Shown here: piece after piece, positions 1-7,078 of the stretch
Position numbering within the stretch: the first letter of the stretch is position 1
Layout: each line of letters opens with the position of its first letter
Assembly (NCBI GenBank): GCA_002401295.1
Contig: NVSR01000003.1
Coordinates: forward strand, 57,123-72,615
From: SAR324 cluster bacterium
Lineage (GTDB): Bacteria > SAR324 > XYD2-FULL-50-16
Length of the DNA stretch: 15,493 nt
Reading direction: 5' to 3'
Program-made: the position numbers and the translations under genes
The notes under the pieces: generated by a model
What the model saw: the letters and a program-made list of their open reading frames with translations, nothing else
What the model was told of the DNA's origin: nothing
The model's database searches: none

Positions 1-67
1 GGATAATATCATCCAGATCGGAAGGTTTATTCCCTCGGTTTCCCCAGGGATTATTATTATCCGACAT
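1..67 (-). CDS. hflK: HflK N-terminus (partial, runs off the window)
   Basis: Only the first 22 codons are inside the window. They read MSDNNNPWGNRGNKPSDLDD followed by two Ile. HflK proteins characteristically begin with an Asn/Gly-rich cytoplasmic tail that includes a PWG motif and then a PDLDD(I/L) motif just before the membrane segment; both are present in order here. HflK pairs with HflC in an inner-membrane SPFH complex that surrounds and modulates the FtsH protease. The ATG at 67-65 is preceded by AAGGAG (80-75) at a 7-nt spacing, which fixes the start. The transmembrane segment and SPFH domain lie outside the window, so the call rests on the N-terminal motif alone. It follows mltG on the same strand, after a 216-bp gap. 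Confidence 0.72.
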   Translation of the reverse strand, partial: MSDNNNPWGNRGNKPSDLDDII

Positions 68-129
68 GTAAAATCTCCTTCGTATAATTTGGCTGCTTTT
101 TAAAGCTCTAAAAAACTGAATCGCTTTCT

Positions 130-151
130 ATCACAGGCAGATTCTTGTGAT
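130..151. repeat. Inverted repeat in the hflK leader
   Basis: ATCACA (130-135) and TGTGAT (146-151) form a 6-bp inverted repeat around a 10-nt loop. It lies just downstream of the proposed hflK promoter and could be a leader hairpin or an operator. It is short and AT-rich, so chance is possible. Confidence 0.25.
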
Positions 152-160
152 GCAGCATTG

Positions 161-190
161 ATTTTCTTGCAAAATTCAAAATTCTGTCAA
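161..190 (-). promoter_or_regulatory. Candidate sigma70 promoter for hflK
   Basis: On the minus strand a perfect TTGACA (190-185) is followed after 18 nt by GAAAAT (166-161), a 4/6 match to TATAAT. It lies about 95 nt upstream of the hflK start in the gap after mltG. The -35 is strong and the -10 weak, so this is a plausible but unproven promoter. It would give hflK a leader of roughly 85 nt. Confidence 0.33.
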
Positions 191-233
191 GAAAAACCAA
201 AACTAGTTTTCAGCTTTATTTTTTTAATTTTAA

Positions 234-261
234 AAGTTATTTTAAATCAAAGAACTAACTT
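234..261 (-). terminator. Weak AT-rich hairpin after mltG
   Basis: On the minus strand AAGTTA (261-256) pairs with TAACTT (239-234) around a 16-nt loop, about 25 nt beyond the mltG stop, and is followed by an A/T-rich run. The stem has only one G-C pair, so it is at best a poor intrinsic terminator. It is listed because it is the only candidate between mltG and hflK. Confidence 0.15.
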
Positions 262-283
262 AGAATCATATCCGCTTTTTTTT

Positions 284-1297
284 TTAATAAGAGCGATAAT
301 TTTTTCGACGTTTTCTTTGAAATTGCGTTACGGCACGATTGTGTTCCTTATAGTTGCTGGAAAACTTATGCCGCCCATCTCCCATTGCCACAAAATAAAG
401 ATAATTCGTTTTAGCCGGTTGCACTGCGGCAATCAACGCCGCTATACCGGGATTCGCAATCGGTGTAGGAGGTAATCCTTTAATTTTGTAAGTATTATAA
501 GGTGTCCTTGTTCGTAGTTGCTTGCGTGTAAGGTTCCCATCAAATTTATCAATTCCATAAATTACAGTAGGATCTGTTTGTAATTTCATTTTTTTCTGCA
601 AGCGATTATGAAACACCGATGAAATTATTTTTCGTTCCCACGCTTGGCCTGTCTCTTTTTCAATGATGGCTGCCAAGATTACGGCTTCATAATAGCTCAA
701 ATTAACGTTCGAAGCCAATTGAGCATAGTCCTGAGGTATCCTTTGCAAGAAGTTGCGGACCATAGCCGCCAGCACTATTTTTTCCGAAACCACTTGTGAG
801 AAGAAATAGGTATCTGGGAATAAATAGCCTTCCAGGATCAATATATTTTTAGTCAATCCCAGGGATTGGATAAAACTCTGGTCATCACTCAAGGCCAAAA
901 AATTTTCCACTTTCCCCAAACCCAATTTTTGTAGTAGCTGAAAGATCTCCGTCATTCTCCAGCCTTCGGGGATGGTCACTTTGACCATTTGCTCCGATCC
1001 TTTATTGAGGATATCAATCAGTTGACCGACAGATTTTTGACTCTTAATTTGATAGTAACCTCGTTTGAAGCTTTTACTTTTCCCCAAAGCTACGGAGTAC
1101 CATTTAAAAAACTGCCGTGACCGAATCAGCCCCTTACTCTCCAGCTTGGTTGCAATTTGATTCAGTCCCTCTCCCTGGTTGATTTTAAGCACCGTAACTT
1201 GCCCGGCTTTACCATAGGGTTGATGGATCATCCCCAAAAAGAGAGCTCCACCTAAAATACCGATCAATATTCCAAAGATAAGAATCCACTTTTTCAT
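284..1297 (-). CDS. mltG: Endolytic murein transglycosylase MltG (YceG family)
   Basis: MltG is an inner-membrane lytic transglycosylase that cleaves nascent peptidoglycan strands and so sets glycan chain length. The protein has an N-terminal membrane anchor (WILIFGILIGILGGALFLG, about residues 4-22), a LysM-like region (VTVLKINQGEGLNQIATKL), then the YceG catalytic domain. Family hallmarks are LEGYLFPDTY, AAIIEKETG with the catalytic Glu (residue 213 from the chosen start), LQTDPTVIYG, TPYNTY, GLPPTPIANPG, and a late YLYFVA. At 337 residues it matches the usual family length. Two ATGs are available, at 1303 and 1297. The AGAGA at 1307-1303 sits 5 nt before the second and overlaps the first, so 1297 is preferred. 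It starts 24 bp after the gspN stop and is probably the last gene of that operon. The C-terminal tail is basic (KRRKNYR). Confidence 0.95.
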   Translation of the reverse strand: MKKWILIFGILIGILGGALFLGMIHQPYGKAGQVTVLKINQGEGLNQIATKLESKGLIRSRQFFKWYSVALGKSKSFKRGYYQIKSQKSVGQLIDILNKGSEQMVKVTIPEGWRMTEIFQLLQKLGLGKVENFLALSDDQSFIQSLGLTKNILILEGYLFPDTYFFSQVVSEKIVLAAMVRNFLQRIPQDYAQLASNVNLSYYEAVILAAIIEKETGQAWERKIISSVFHNRLQKKMKLQTDPTVIYGIDKFDGNLTRKQLRTRTPYNTYKIKGLPPTPIANPGIAALIAAVQPAKTNYLYFVAMGDGRHKFSSNYKEHNRAVTQFQRKRRKNYRSY

Positions 1298-1321
1298 AAT
1301 CATCTCTAAAAGTTGGTGCCG

Positions 1322-2197
1322 CTAGATTTTATTTAATTTTGGAAACTTAAGTTTCCCTCCTAGTTGGACTGCGATTTGCCCAGACTGATTGGTATAGGGT
1401 TTTAGCATATTTCCCACAAACCCAAGCTCCGCCTGATACTTGTCCTTCAGCTTAGCGACTATTGTTAAGTTTAGTTTTGAGTTGTTAATGGCTGTAATTT
1501 TCCCTTGGATATCCCCACTAACTTTTACCGCAATATCACCTTTTGTGCGTAAGTCTACTGTTAATGAATTGTCCTGATAAGCTAACTGTATTTGTACTTT
1601 TTGAAAACTCGTATCCGGTATTTCAAAGAAAAGAGGCATAACCTTTGGGTTACCCGATACTACCAGCTCTTTTACCTCCAGTTTCAGACTGGACGATAAG
1701 GGAGCGAGTGAAGAGGATAAACGAAGCTGACCATCTCCATTCAAGGAAGGATTTGAAAGAATCAAGCCTGTTTTCCGCAACCATAAGTTTCGATTGGGCT
1801 GAATATCATGGAATTTAAAATGGATACTTTTTTCAGACAAGAAAGCAATTTTCCCCTCAATGATACCATCATAACATTCTATTTTGAAAGGGATCGCCAA
1901 AGAGGATAAGAGAGACCAAGGGTCCAAACGCAATTCCAATGCTTGCAACCTGAGTAGCTGTTCGCTATTTGTGTTCCCTACTGCTTTGACTAACAGCTCC
2001 TCAACACTGATCCCCCAAACTCTGGTTTTTGCCTGCAAAATAGAGATTTGGTATCCCTTAGGCGCAGACCGATTCAGTTGAAATTCAAGCCAACCAGAAA
2101 GTGCTGTGGATGAAAGGTGGAGCCAAAAAGAAAAAATGACTACACCGATGAACACACAACTCCCAAGGGTTGTTTGTAGAGTTCTTTTCAGTATCAT
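1322..2197 (-). CDS. gspN: Type II secretion system protein GspN (spirochaete/deltaproteobacterial type)
   Basis: The 291-residue protein has one N-terminal membrane segment (about residues 9-28) followed by a periplasmic beta-rich region with alternating hydrophobic strands and no catalytic motif. Recognisable GspN-like elements are the region around GYQISILQAKTRVWGISVEEL, LELRLDPWSLLSSL, and a C-terminal GQIAVQLGGKL. GspN is an accessory inner-membrane component of type II secretion; its exact role is not firmly known. Assignment leans strongly on position: the start ATG overlaps the gspM stop (ATGA, 2197-2194) and gspL precedes gspM. The overall form resembles the longer GspN group known from Leptospira and deltaproteobacteria. 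An AsmA-like or other periplasmic adaptor would be the alternative reading. Confidence 0.72.
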   Translation of the reverse strand: MILKRTLQTTLGSCVFIGVVIFSFWLHLSSTALSGWLEFQLNRSAPKGYQISILQAKTRVWGISVEELLVKAVGNTNSEQLLRLQALELRLDPWSLLSSLAIPFKIECYDGIIEGKIAFLSEKSIHFKFHDIQPNRNLWLRKTGLILSNPSLNGDGQLRLSSSLAPLSSSLKLEVKELVVSGNPKVMPLFFEIPDTSFQKVQIQLAYQDNSLTVDLRTKGDIAVKVSGDIQGKITAINNSKLNLTIVAKLKDKYQAELGFVGNMLKPYTNQSGQIAVQLGGKLKFPKLNKI

Positions 2198-2664
2198 CTG
2201 CTGGCTAAACTTATATTTGCCCGGAGCAATTGGTTATTTTGAAAGGAAGGGCTCAACTCCATACTCTCAATCAGCATAGTCGGCTTCATATTTTCTAATT
2301 GATAAGTTAATTGGACAAACTCAGTGAGGTTGAGCAAATCAAGCCTTAACACGAGGCGCTGACCGTTTTTAGGACTGTCGCCAATGCTGATTCTTGACTT
2401 GGATTTCAACTGCAGTCGCCTGAGTACTTGATCAACTCTACGACTCAATTTGGGGATCGATCCCCTACTTTGATTTTTATAGAATTTTAACTCCTGCCCC
2501 AAAAGACCAATCTGCTGAATCTTGCTTTCTAAGGCCAGATTCTGCTGTATAGTCCTCTGATGCTGTTCTAAAACAGGTGTATAAACAAAGCGGTAAATCA
2601 AGAGCGGCAGTAAAACCACCCCACCTATCAGTAACCACAGTTTTTCCCGACGGCTTAAATCCAT
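2194..2664 (-). CDS. gspM: Type II secretion system protein GspM
   Basis: This 156-residue bitopic protein has the GspM plan: a short cytoplasmic start (MDLSRREKLW), a single membrane helix at about residues 10-27 (LWLLIGGVVLLPLLIYRF), a YTPVLEQ junction, a coiled-coil stretch (about 33-62), and a small alpha/beta periplasmic domain. The opening LSxREKLWL followed by a Tyr/Pro junction is characteristic of GspM. In the T2SS it partners GspL in the inner-membrane platform that couples the GspE ATPase to pseudopilus assembly. It begins 9 bp after the gspL stop with a TTTAGG ribosome site, and its stop overlaps the gspN start, indicating coupled translation. Overall sequence conservation is low, so gene order supports the call. 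Confidence 0.8.
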   Translation of the reverse strand: MDLSRREKLWLLIGGVVLLPLLIYRFVYTPVLEQHQRTIQQNLALESKIQQIGLLGQELKFYKNQSRGSIPKLSRRVDQVLRRLQLKSKSRISIGDSPKNGQRLVLRLDLLNLTEFVQLTYQLENMKPTMLIESMELSPSFQNNQLLRANISLASR

Positions 2665-2673
2665 TCTAAATAC

Positions 2674-4047
2674 CTAAAGTGATCGAATTGAAATGGAAAA
2701 CCTGATCGTTTCATCCCCCAAACTTTGTTGATTAATCTTTATTGAATATTCTGGGGATGAAAAAATTTGATGGAACTGATCTTTCAGCAAATCAAACTTA
2801 ACAGGAGAAATAACTTTTCCCTGTATCGTAATTACTTGAGGACTATAAGAGAATTTATCCAGGTGCAAAGAAGGAGTCTGCTGCTTCAACAAAGAGATTT
2901 TTTTTAGCAGTTTGGAGACATGATATTCTCTCTTGCCAAAACGCTTGGCTAGTTGTTGCTTCTCCTGTTCCCCTTTCAAGCGTTCCTTGAGCACATAAAT
3001 CGCATTGCTTCTGGAGACCCCTTTAGGCAAATATTGGCTCACTCGCCGTTCATATGCTTGATTCAACACTTTTTGTCTTTCCTGAAGCTGGAAAATTTCA
3101 TATCCCAGACTACCCATATAAAGTCCAATACAAGCTAATAGAATTCCTGCGGAAAGCATCAACCCTTTCGCGTACTTTTTAAGGTCTTCAAAAATGAGTA
3201 AATTAGGTTGGAATAGATTGATTCGCTTCTTACTGGAAAGCAGGGAAGGTGAAAAAAGCTCTTCCAGGTTCACTGAGAATTGAGGCCAAGTTTCCGTAGC
3301 TGTGGGCAAAATTTCCAGACGTCCCTGCTCCTCCTGATGAACAGGAAGGCCTTCTTGAGTATCCCAAAGACACTCTTCTATCTCAGTCTCAGTCAGTAAA
3401 ATGGAAGCAACCTTTTGATTCACCTCACGTTGAAAAAGCACAAGATCTTTCTCCTGTTCCCCGTTACTTTTTATCTCAACGGAAGAAAAACCTACCAGAA
3501 AACCTTTCCTATAGACAAAAAAGCGCGCGATATCTTTTTCCCAAAGAATGCTAAGGCAGTCCTGTGGTGTAGATTTTTCCTGAAGGTGTAAGTCCAACAA
3601 ATTATTCAGAGCCAGGAACCATTGAATCTCTCCCCCAGCGGTTTGTACTTTCTCCACTAACGCATGCAGCAGGTCCTTTTTGATTGCGTAGCCACCGACT
3701 TGAGTCCGAGCGATCTCTTTATCTCGCCGGTGGTAATAATCGAAGTAATATTCTGAGGCACTGTAAAGTAAAGCATTCTCCAGTTCAAATCGGAGAATGT
3801 TATCTACTTTTCTTTTTGTAATCAGAGGGAAGCTAAAATAGAAAGGGGTCAAAAAGCTCCGGTCCAGCACAAAACTGACTTTTGTCCCCTTAAGATCTGA
3901 TTTTTCAGTGAAGACAGTGAAAACCTGATCAATAAAGTCAGAACTTCCCGGTGTTTTTGTAAGATAAACAGAGGATTCCACAGAGGTGGAATCCGGGGAG
4001 TAGAGGAGAGCAAAGCGCTCTGTCAATAATAGATAGAGATGTCGCAT
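2674..4047 (-). CDS. gspL: Type II secretion system protein GspL (actin-like/PilM fold plus periplasmic domain)
   Basis: GspL recruits the GspE ATPase to the membrane and pairs with GspM. The 457-residue protein shows the expected three parts. A cytoplasmic actin-like region occupies roughly residues 1-285, including the F-pilus/PilM-like strand SFVLDRSFLTPFYFSFP, then KRKVDNILRFELENAL, typical of the GspL/PilM family. One membrane helix spans about 294-316 (KGLMLSAGILLACIGLYMGS). A coiled-coil linker (about 318-370) and a periplasmic ferredoxin-like domain (about 375-457, ITIQGKVISPVKFDLLKDQF) follow. Length agrees with the family range of about 400-460. It starts 17 bp after the accA stop; the ribosome site is weak. 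No other gsp genes (C-K) are visible in the window, so the rest of the system must be encoded elsewhere. Confidence 0.85.
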   Translation of the reverse strand: MRHLYLLLTERFALLYSPDSTSVESSVYLTKTPGSSDFIDQVFTVFTEKSDLKGTKVSFVLDRSFLTPFYFSFPLITKRKVDNILRFELENALLYSASEYYFDYYHRRDKEIARTQVGGYAIKKDLLHALVEKVQTAGGEIQWFLALNNLLDLHLQEKSTPQDCLSILWEKDIARFFVYRKGFLVGFSSVEIKSNGEQEKDLVLFQREVNQKVASILLTETEIEECLWDTQEGLPVHQEEQGRLEILPTATETWPQFSVNLEELFSPSLLSSKKRINLFQPNLLIFEDLKKYAKGLMLSAGILLACIGLYMGSLGYEIFQLQERQKVLNQAYERRVSQYLPKGVSRSNAIYVLKERLKGEQEKQQLAKRFGKREYHVSKLLKKISLLKQQTPSLHLDKFSYSPQVITIQGKVISPVKFDLLKDQFHQIFSSPEYSIKINQQSLGDETIRFSISIRSL

Positions 4048-4064
4048 GAATTTTAGAGAATATC

Positions 4065-5021
4065 CTAGATAGCTTCCGCGAACTCACCTATCTTCCGAAA
4101 CTTCTGATAGCGGTCCTCAATCAATGCTTCTGGAGATAAAGAAGAAATTTCTCGATAATGCTCCATTACTATTTGCTTCAACGTTAATAGCGCTTCCTTA
4201 GGAGCTGCATGAGCGCCCCCTCTTGGTTCTGGAATCACTTGATCAATCACATTGAATTTAATCAGATCTTGTGCGGTATACTTCAATGCTTTGGCCGCAT
4301 CCTGTGCTTTGCTACCGTCTCCCCAAAGGATGCCCGCGCAGCCTTCCGGAGAAATCACAGAATACATGGAATGTTCAAACATTAAGACACGGTTAGCCAC
4401 ACCTAAGGCTAGAGCCCCGCCACTGCCGCCTTCACCGACCACCACAGAAATAATAGGGACAGTCAGGCCAGCCATTTCACGAAGGTTGACGGCGATAGCC
4501 TCTGATTGCCCTCTTTCCTCGGCACCAATCCCGGGATATGCGCCGGGAGTATCAATCAAGGTCAGGATTGGGATCTGAAATTTATTCGCCATACGCATTA
4601 AGCGTAATGCCTTGCGATAGCCCTCGGGGTGAGGCATACCAAAATTCCGCTTCACATTCTCGGCGGTATTACGTCCCTTCTGATGCCCCACAACAAGGAA
4701 AGATTTCCCATCAATCTTACAGAAGCCGCCAATAATAGCCGGATCATCTCGAAAAGCGCGATCTCCATGCAGCTCAATGAAACCTTGAGTGCAATGCTCG
4801 ATAAAATCTAGAGTATAAGGTCGACCAGGATGACGGGCTAGCTGTGATTTTTGCCAACTATCCAGCTTGGAATAAGTAGATTTTTCCAACTTATTCGTTT
4901 TTTGCTCCAACTTCCGAATTTCATCCACCAAGCTGATCTGTTCCTCCTCCTGAAGCCGTCTCAGCTCTTCAATTTTATTTCGCAAGGCGATAATCGGCTT
5001 TTCAAACTCTAAAATAAACAT
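4065..5021 (-). CDS. accA: Acetyl-CoA carboxylase carboxyltransferase subunit alpha
   Basis: AccA forms the carboxyltransferase with AccD; it moves carboxyl from carboxybiotin to acetyl-CoA to make malonyl-CoA for fatty-acid synthesis, in the cytoplasm. The 318-residue length matches E. coli AccA (319). Diagnostic stretches are LARHPGRPYTLDFIE (61-75), ELHGDRAFRDDPAIIGG, GHQKGRNTAENVKRNFGMP (112-130), LTLIDTPGAYPGIGAEERGQ, the glycine loop GEGGSGGALALG (197-207) and SVISPEGCAGILW (221-233). The N-terminal helix (about 1-50) is the usual interaction helix. The ATG at 5021 has only a weak A-rich GAAAAAAG ahead of it. It lies 67 bp after the cfpA-like gene and 17 bp before gspL, so it is likely co-transcribed with the secretion genes. 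Confidence 0.97.
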   Translation of the reverse strand: MFILEFEKPIIALRNKIEELRRLQEEEQISLVDEIRKLEQKTNKLEKSTYSKLDSWQKSQLARHPGRPYTLDFIEHCTQGFIELHGDRAFRDDPAIIGGFCKIDGKSFLVVGHQKGRNTAENVKRNFGMPHPEGYRKALRLMRMANKFQIPILTLIDTPGAYPGIGAEERGQSEAIAVNLREMAGLTVPIISVVVGEGGSGGALALGVANRVLMFEHSMYSVISPEGCAGILWGDGSKAQDAAKALKYTAQDLIKFNVIDQVIPEPRGGAHAAPKEALLTLKQIVMEHYREISSLSPEALIEDRYQKFRKIGEFAEAI

Positions 5022-5055
5022 TCTTTTTTCAAATTGATAAAGTTTTGAATTGTCG

Positions 5056-5083
5056 CCCCGTGGGGAACGTGCTTAACGGTTCC
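5056..5083 (-). other. GC-rich hairpins between the CfpA-like gene and accA
   Basis: The 67-bp gap holds CCCCGTGGGG (5056-5065) and an overlapping inverted repeat GGAAC (5064-5068) / GTTCC (5079-5083) that can extend by two pairs with one bulged base. The two structures share bases and so could not both form. No T-run follows on the minus strand, so this is not a standard intrinsic terminator; an attenuator-like or RNA-processing element is possible. Confidence 0.25.
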
Positions 5084-5088
5084 TTGGT

Positions 5089-6927
5089 TCATCCCAATGC
5101 GGCTGCGGGGACTGCTTCGGATGGGCTATTGTCCACACCTTTTGAAACGGAATATAAAAACTCATTCAAAACATTAGCCATATTCATCATGGTTGTTTTT
5201 TTCTTCTTAATCGTCACAATGTCAACATCCAGTAACAACCCGGGCTGTACATGGTAAGGATTAATCTGTGCGATGAATTCGTCAAACTGTTCTTGTAAGA
5301 ATTTTAGTCGAGTTTCCACAATCCGTCGAGTTTCTACAGTTTCTGGCGTGATCTCTTTTTCATCGGCATAAACTCTTCTGAGCTTCTCCAGCATCAAAGG
5401 GAAACGGGCTCTTATTTCTTCCAGTTTAACTTCTTCCGTGGGATTAGACTCACCAACGATCGTATCTTTGGGTGGAATGAAATTAATTTCATTCCATAAT
5501 CTCTTGGTTTCCTGTCTAAGCTCGGGCTGGCTCTCCTCTGTTTTGCCACCAAACCTTCTTTTTTTCGTCACGGGCTCAGGCGCGGATTGTAACATCTCAT
5601 TGGATAAAGTTTCCCAATCCTTCTTACCTCTCTCATCCCGATCGGTAGTATAAATACTATGGCAGACATCCCACAGCTGCATGACCTCACAACGCATTTC
5701 TTCGATTTGCGTAGAATAGGCTTTTCGTAAGGCTGTCAGTTGCTCTTGATCGTAGTAGATCAAGTGAATGGCATAACGTTCATCAGGCAGGCGAGTGACC
5801 TCTTCCTCCTCGTATTCACGAATGACACATTCCCGTGCGTTTTTATAATTTTCAATGAACTGATACCCCATTTTACTGGTATCTAAAATCGTGGTGATCG
5901 TATTCACTGCCGTATTGAATCCACGATTGCGGATGTTCGCGTTATCAATAATTTTCTTGATATTTTCACGAATTTTTAGGCCATCATGCTCGGTAGACTG
6001 AATTTCCGCCTGGATTCCATCGACAGCATCCAAGAATTTTTTGGCTACAAACTGATATCTTTTAGAATCCCGTTCCTTATCATCAGAAACATATTTCTCC
6101 ATGATCCGAAATCGTTCAAAGAGCTTGTCGGAATCATTCAGCTGTTCACGGCCTTCCTCTGCGAGCTGACCATTCAATTGGTCCAACTCTTTATCAATAT
6201 GATTGTGAATATTCTTGGCAACAATATCCTTGATCAGAGATTTTACCGGCACTTGATAGGGATAGATACGGCTGATCAGTTCAGAATCCAAAATACTAAT
6301 GGATAACTTCAAATCCATCACTGTTTTGGGACGACGGGTATTGTCTCGAAAAGAGCACTTCACAATAGCGTATGAATTTTCCCCTCGAACAAAGGCACCC
6401 ACGTCTGATTTCTCACGTAATAATGCTTTCGTATGATTCTCTAAATCAGCAACACCACGCTGGATATGTTCTTGTAATTGTCCATGCATATTGACTACGG
6501 ACTGTTCTACCTTGCCCGTATTAAAAATACTTGAGCCACCGATACGATCCAGAATTTCCGTAATTTCCCGAGGATTGTATTGATTGAGGACGCGGACCTC
6601 CTCTTTATCAACCAAATCGCGAAACTTTTTACCCATCTCATCTTCCATCGTGACGATGTAGCGATTGAGCATATTTTGAAAGTCTTGATTAAAGTAGTTA
6701 TGCAGCTTGGACTTGACTGAGCCCATGATATCCAGTTTTTCCAGGACTTCAGGGGGAAGTTTTACATGGATATGGTTCAAGATCTTATCCACTTCCTCAT
6801 CAATCACCACTTTGGCTTCTTCATACTCATCGCGATTTTGCCGATTCAAACTATTTCTAGAACCAACGGCACTTGGCTTTTCCGGATGAATAAAATTTGG
6901 ACCCTTTCCTATGGTTTCTCGAGCCAT
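5089..6927 (-). CDS. Coiled-coil protein resembling spirochaete cytoplasmic filament protein CfpA
   Basis: The 612-residue protein has no signal peptide or membrane segment and is predominantly helical and charged, as expected of a cytoplasmic structural protein. Stretches that recall the Treponema/Leptospira CfpA family are ILDRIGGSSIFNTGKVEQSV (125-144), DVGAFVRGENSYAIVKCSF (175-193), ISILDSELISRIYPYQVPV, RENIKKIIDNANIRNRGFNT (320-339), AVNTITTILDTSKMGYQF (340-357), LPDERYAI, and near the C-terminus HVQPGLLLDVDI followed by MANVLNEFLYSVSKG. The sequence was matched from memory of the family, not by search. CfpA builds the ribbon of cytoplasmic filaments under the inner membrane in treponemes (about 680 residues there). 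A charged, Lys/Arg-rich linker occurs at about 448-475. The start is well supported: AGGGGAG (6940-6934) lies 6 nt before ATG 6927. It lies between the ctp protease gene and accA. An unrelated coiled-coil protein remains possible. Confidence 0.6.
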   Translation of the reverse strand: MARETIGKGPNFIHPEKPSAVGSRNSLNRQNRDEYEEAKVVIDEEVDKILNHIHVKLPPEVLEKLDIMGSVKSKLHNYFNQDFQNMLNRYIVTMEDEMGKKFRDLVDKEEVRVLNQYNPREITEILDRIGGSSIFNTGKVEQSVVNMHGQLQEHIQRGVADLENHTKALLREKSDVGAFVRGENSYAIVKCSFRDNTRRPKTVMDLKLSISILDSELISRIYPYQVPVKSLIKDIVAKNIHNHIDKELDQLNGQLAEEGREQLNDSDKLFERFRIMEKYVSDDKERDSKRYQFVAKKFLDAVDGIQAEIQSTEHDGLKIRENIKKIIDNANIRNRGFNTAVNTITTILDTSKMGYQFIENYKNARECVIREYEEEEVTRLPDERYAIHLIYYDQEQLTALRKAYSTQIEEMRCEVMQLWDVCHSIYTTDRDERGKKDWETLSNEMLQSAPEPVTKKRRFGGKTEESQPELRQETKRLWNEINFIPPKDTIVGESNPTEEVKLEEIRARFPLMLEKLRRVYADEKEITPETVETRRIVETRLKFLQEQFDEFIAQINPYHVQPGLLLDVDIVTIKKKKTTMMNMANVLNEFLYSVSKGVDNSPSEAVPAAALG

Positions 6928-6933
6928 TGGCTA

Positions 6934-6940
6934 CTCCCCT
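6934..6940 (-). promoter_or_regulatory. Strong ribosome binding site of the CfpA-like gene
   Basis: AGGGGAG on the minus strand, 6 nt before the ATG at 6927-6925. It is the best Shine-Dalgarno match among the larger genes of the window and hints at high translation, which would suit an abundant structural protein. Confidence 0.6.
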
Positions 6941-7046
6941 AAATTAATGCCTAAAATTCAAATATTTCTTCACAGGCCTCCTGGGCTGGCCTCACACGTC
7001 CCCACATCCGCCATAAATCAACTCACGACGTTTCTTCTATCAAGCT

Positions 7047-7062
7047 CCCTTATTACCAAGGG
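7047..7062 (-). other. Short hairpin after the protease gene
   Basis: CCCTT (7047-7051) and AAGGG (7058-7062) form a 5-bp stem with a 6-nt loop, 16 nt beyond the protease stop. No T-run follows on the minus strand. It may be a weak pause or mRNA 3' stabiliser; a terminator is not supported. Confidence 0.2.
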
Positions 7063-7078
7063 GTTGAACTAATTGCAA

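Noticed and set aside
130..151. CRP-type operator in the hflK leader
   Set aside because: CRP sites read TGTGA-N6-TCACA; here the arms are in the opposite order (TCACA first), so the consensus is not met.
158..475. Plus-strand 105-residue open frame at the mltG end
   Set aside because: It runs antisense through the conserved C-terminal part of MltG and has no ribosome site or protein resemblance.
5045..5257. Plus-strand 70-residue open frame over the CfpA-like C-terminus
   Set aside because: It overlaps, antisense, a segment that appears conserved in the CfpA-like protein; no ribosome site.
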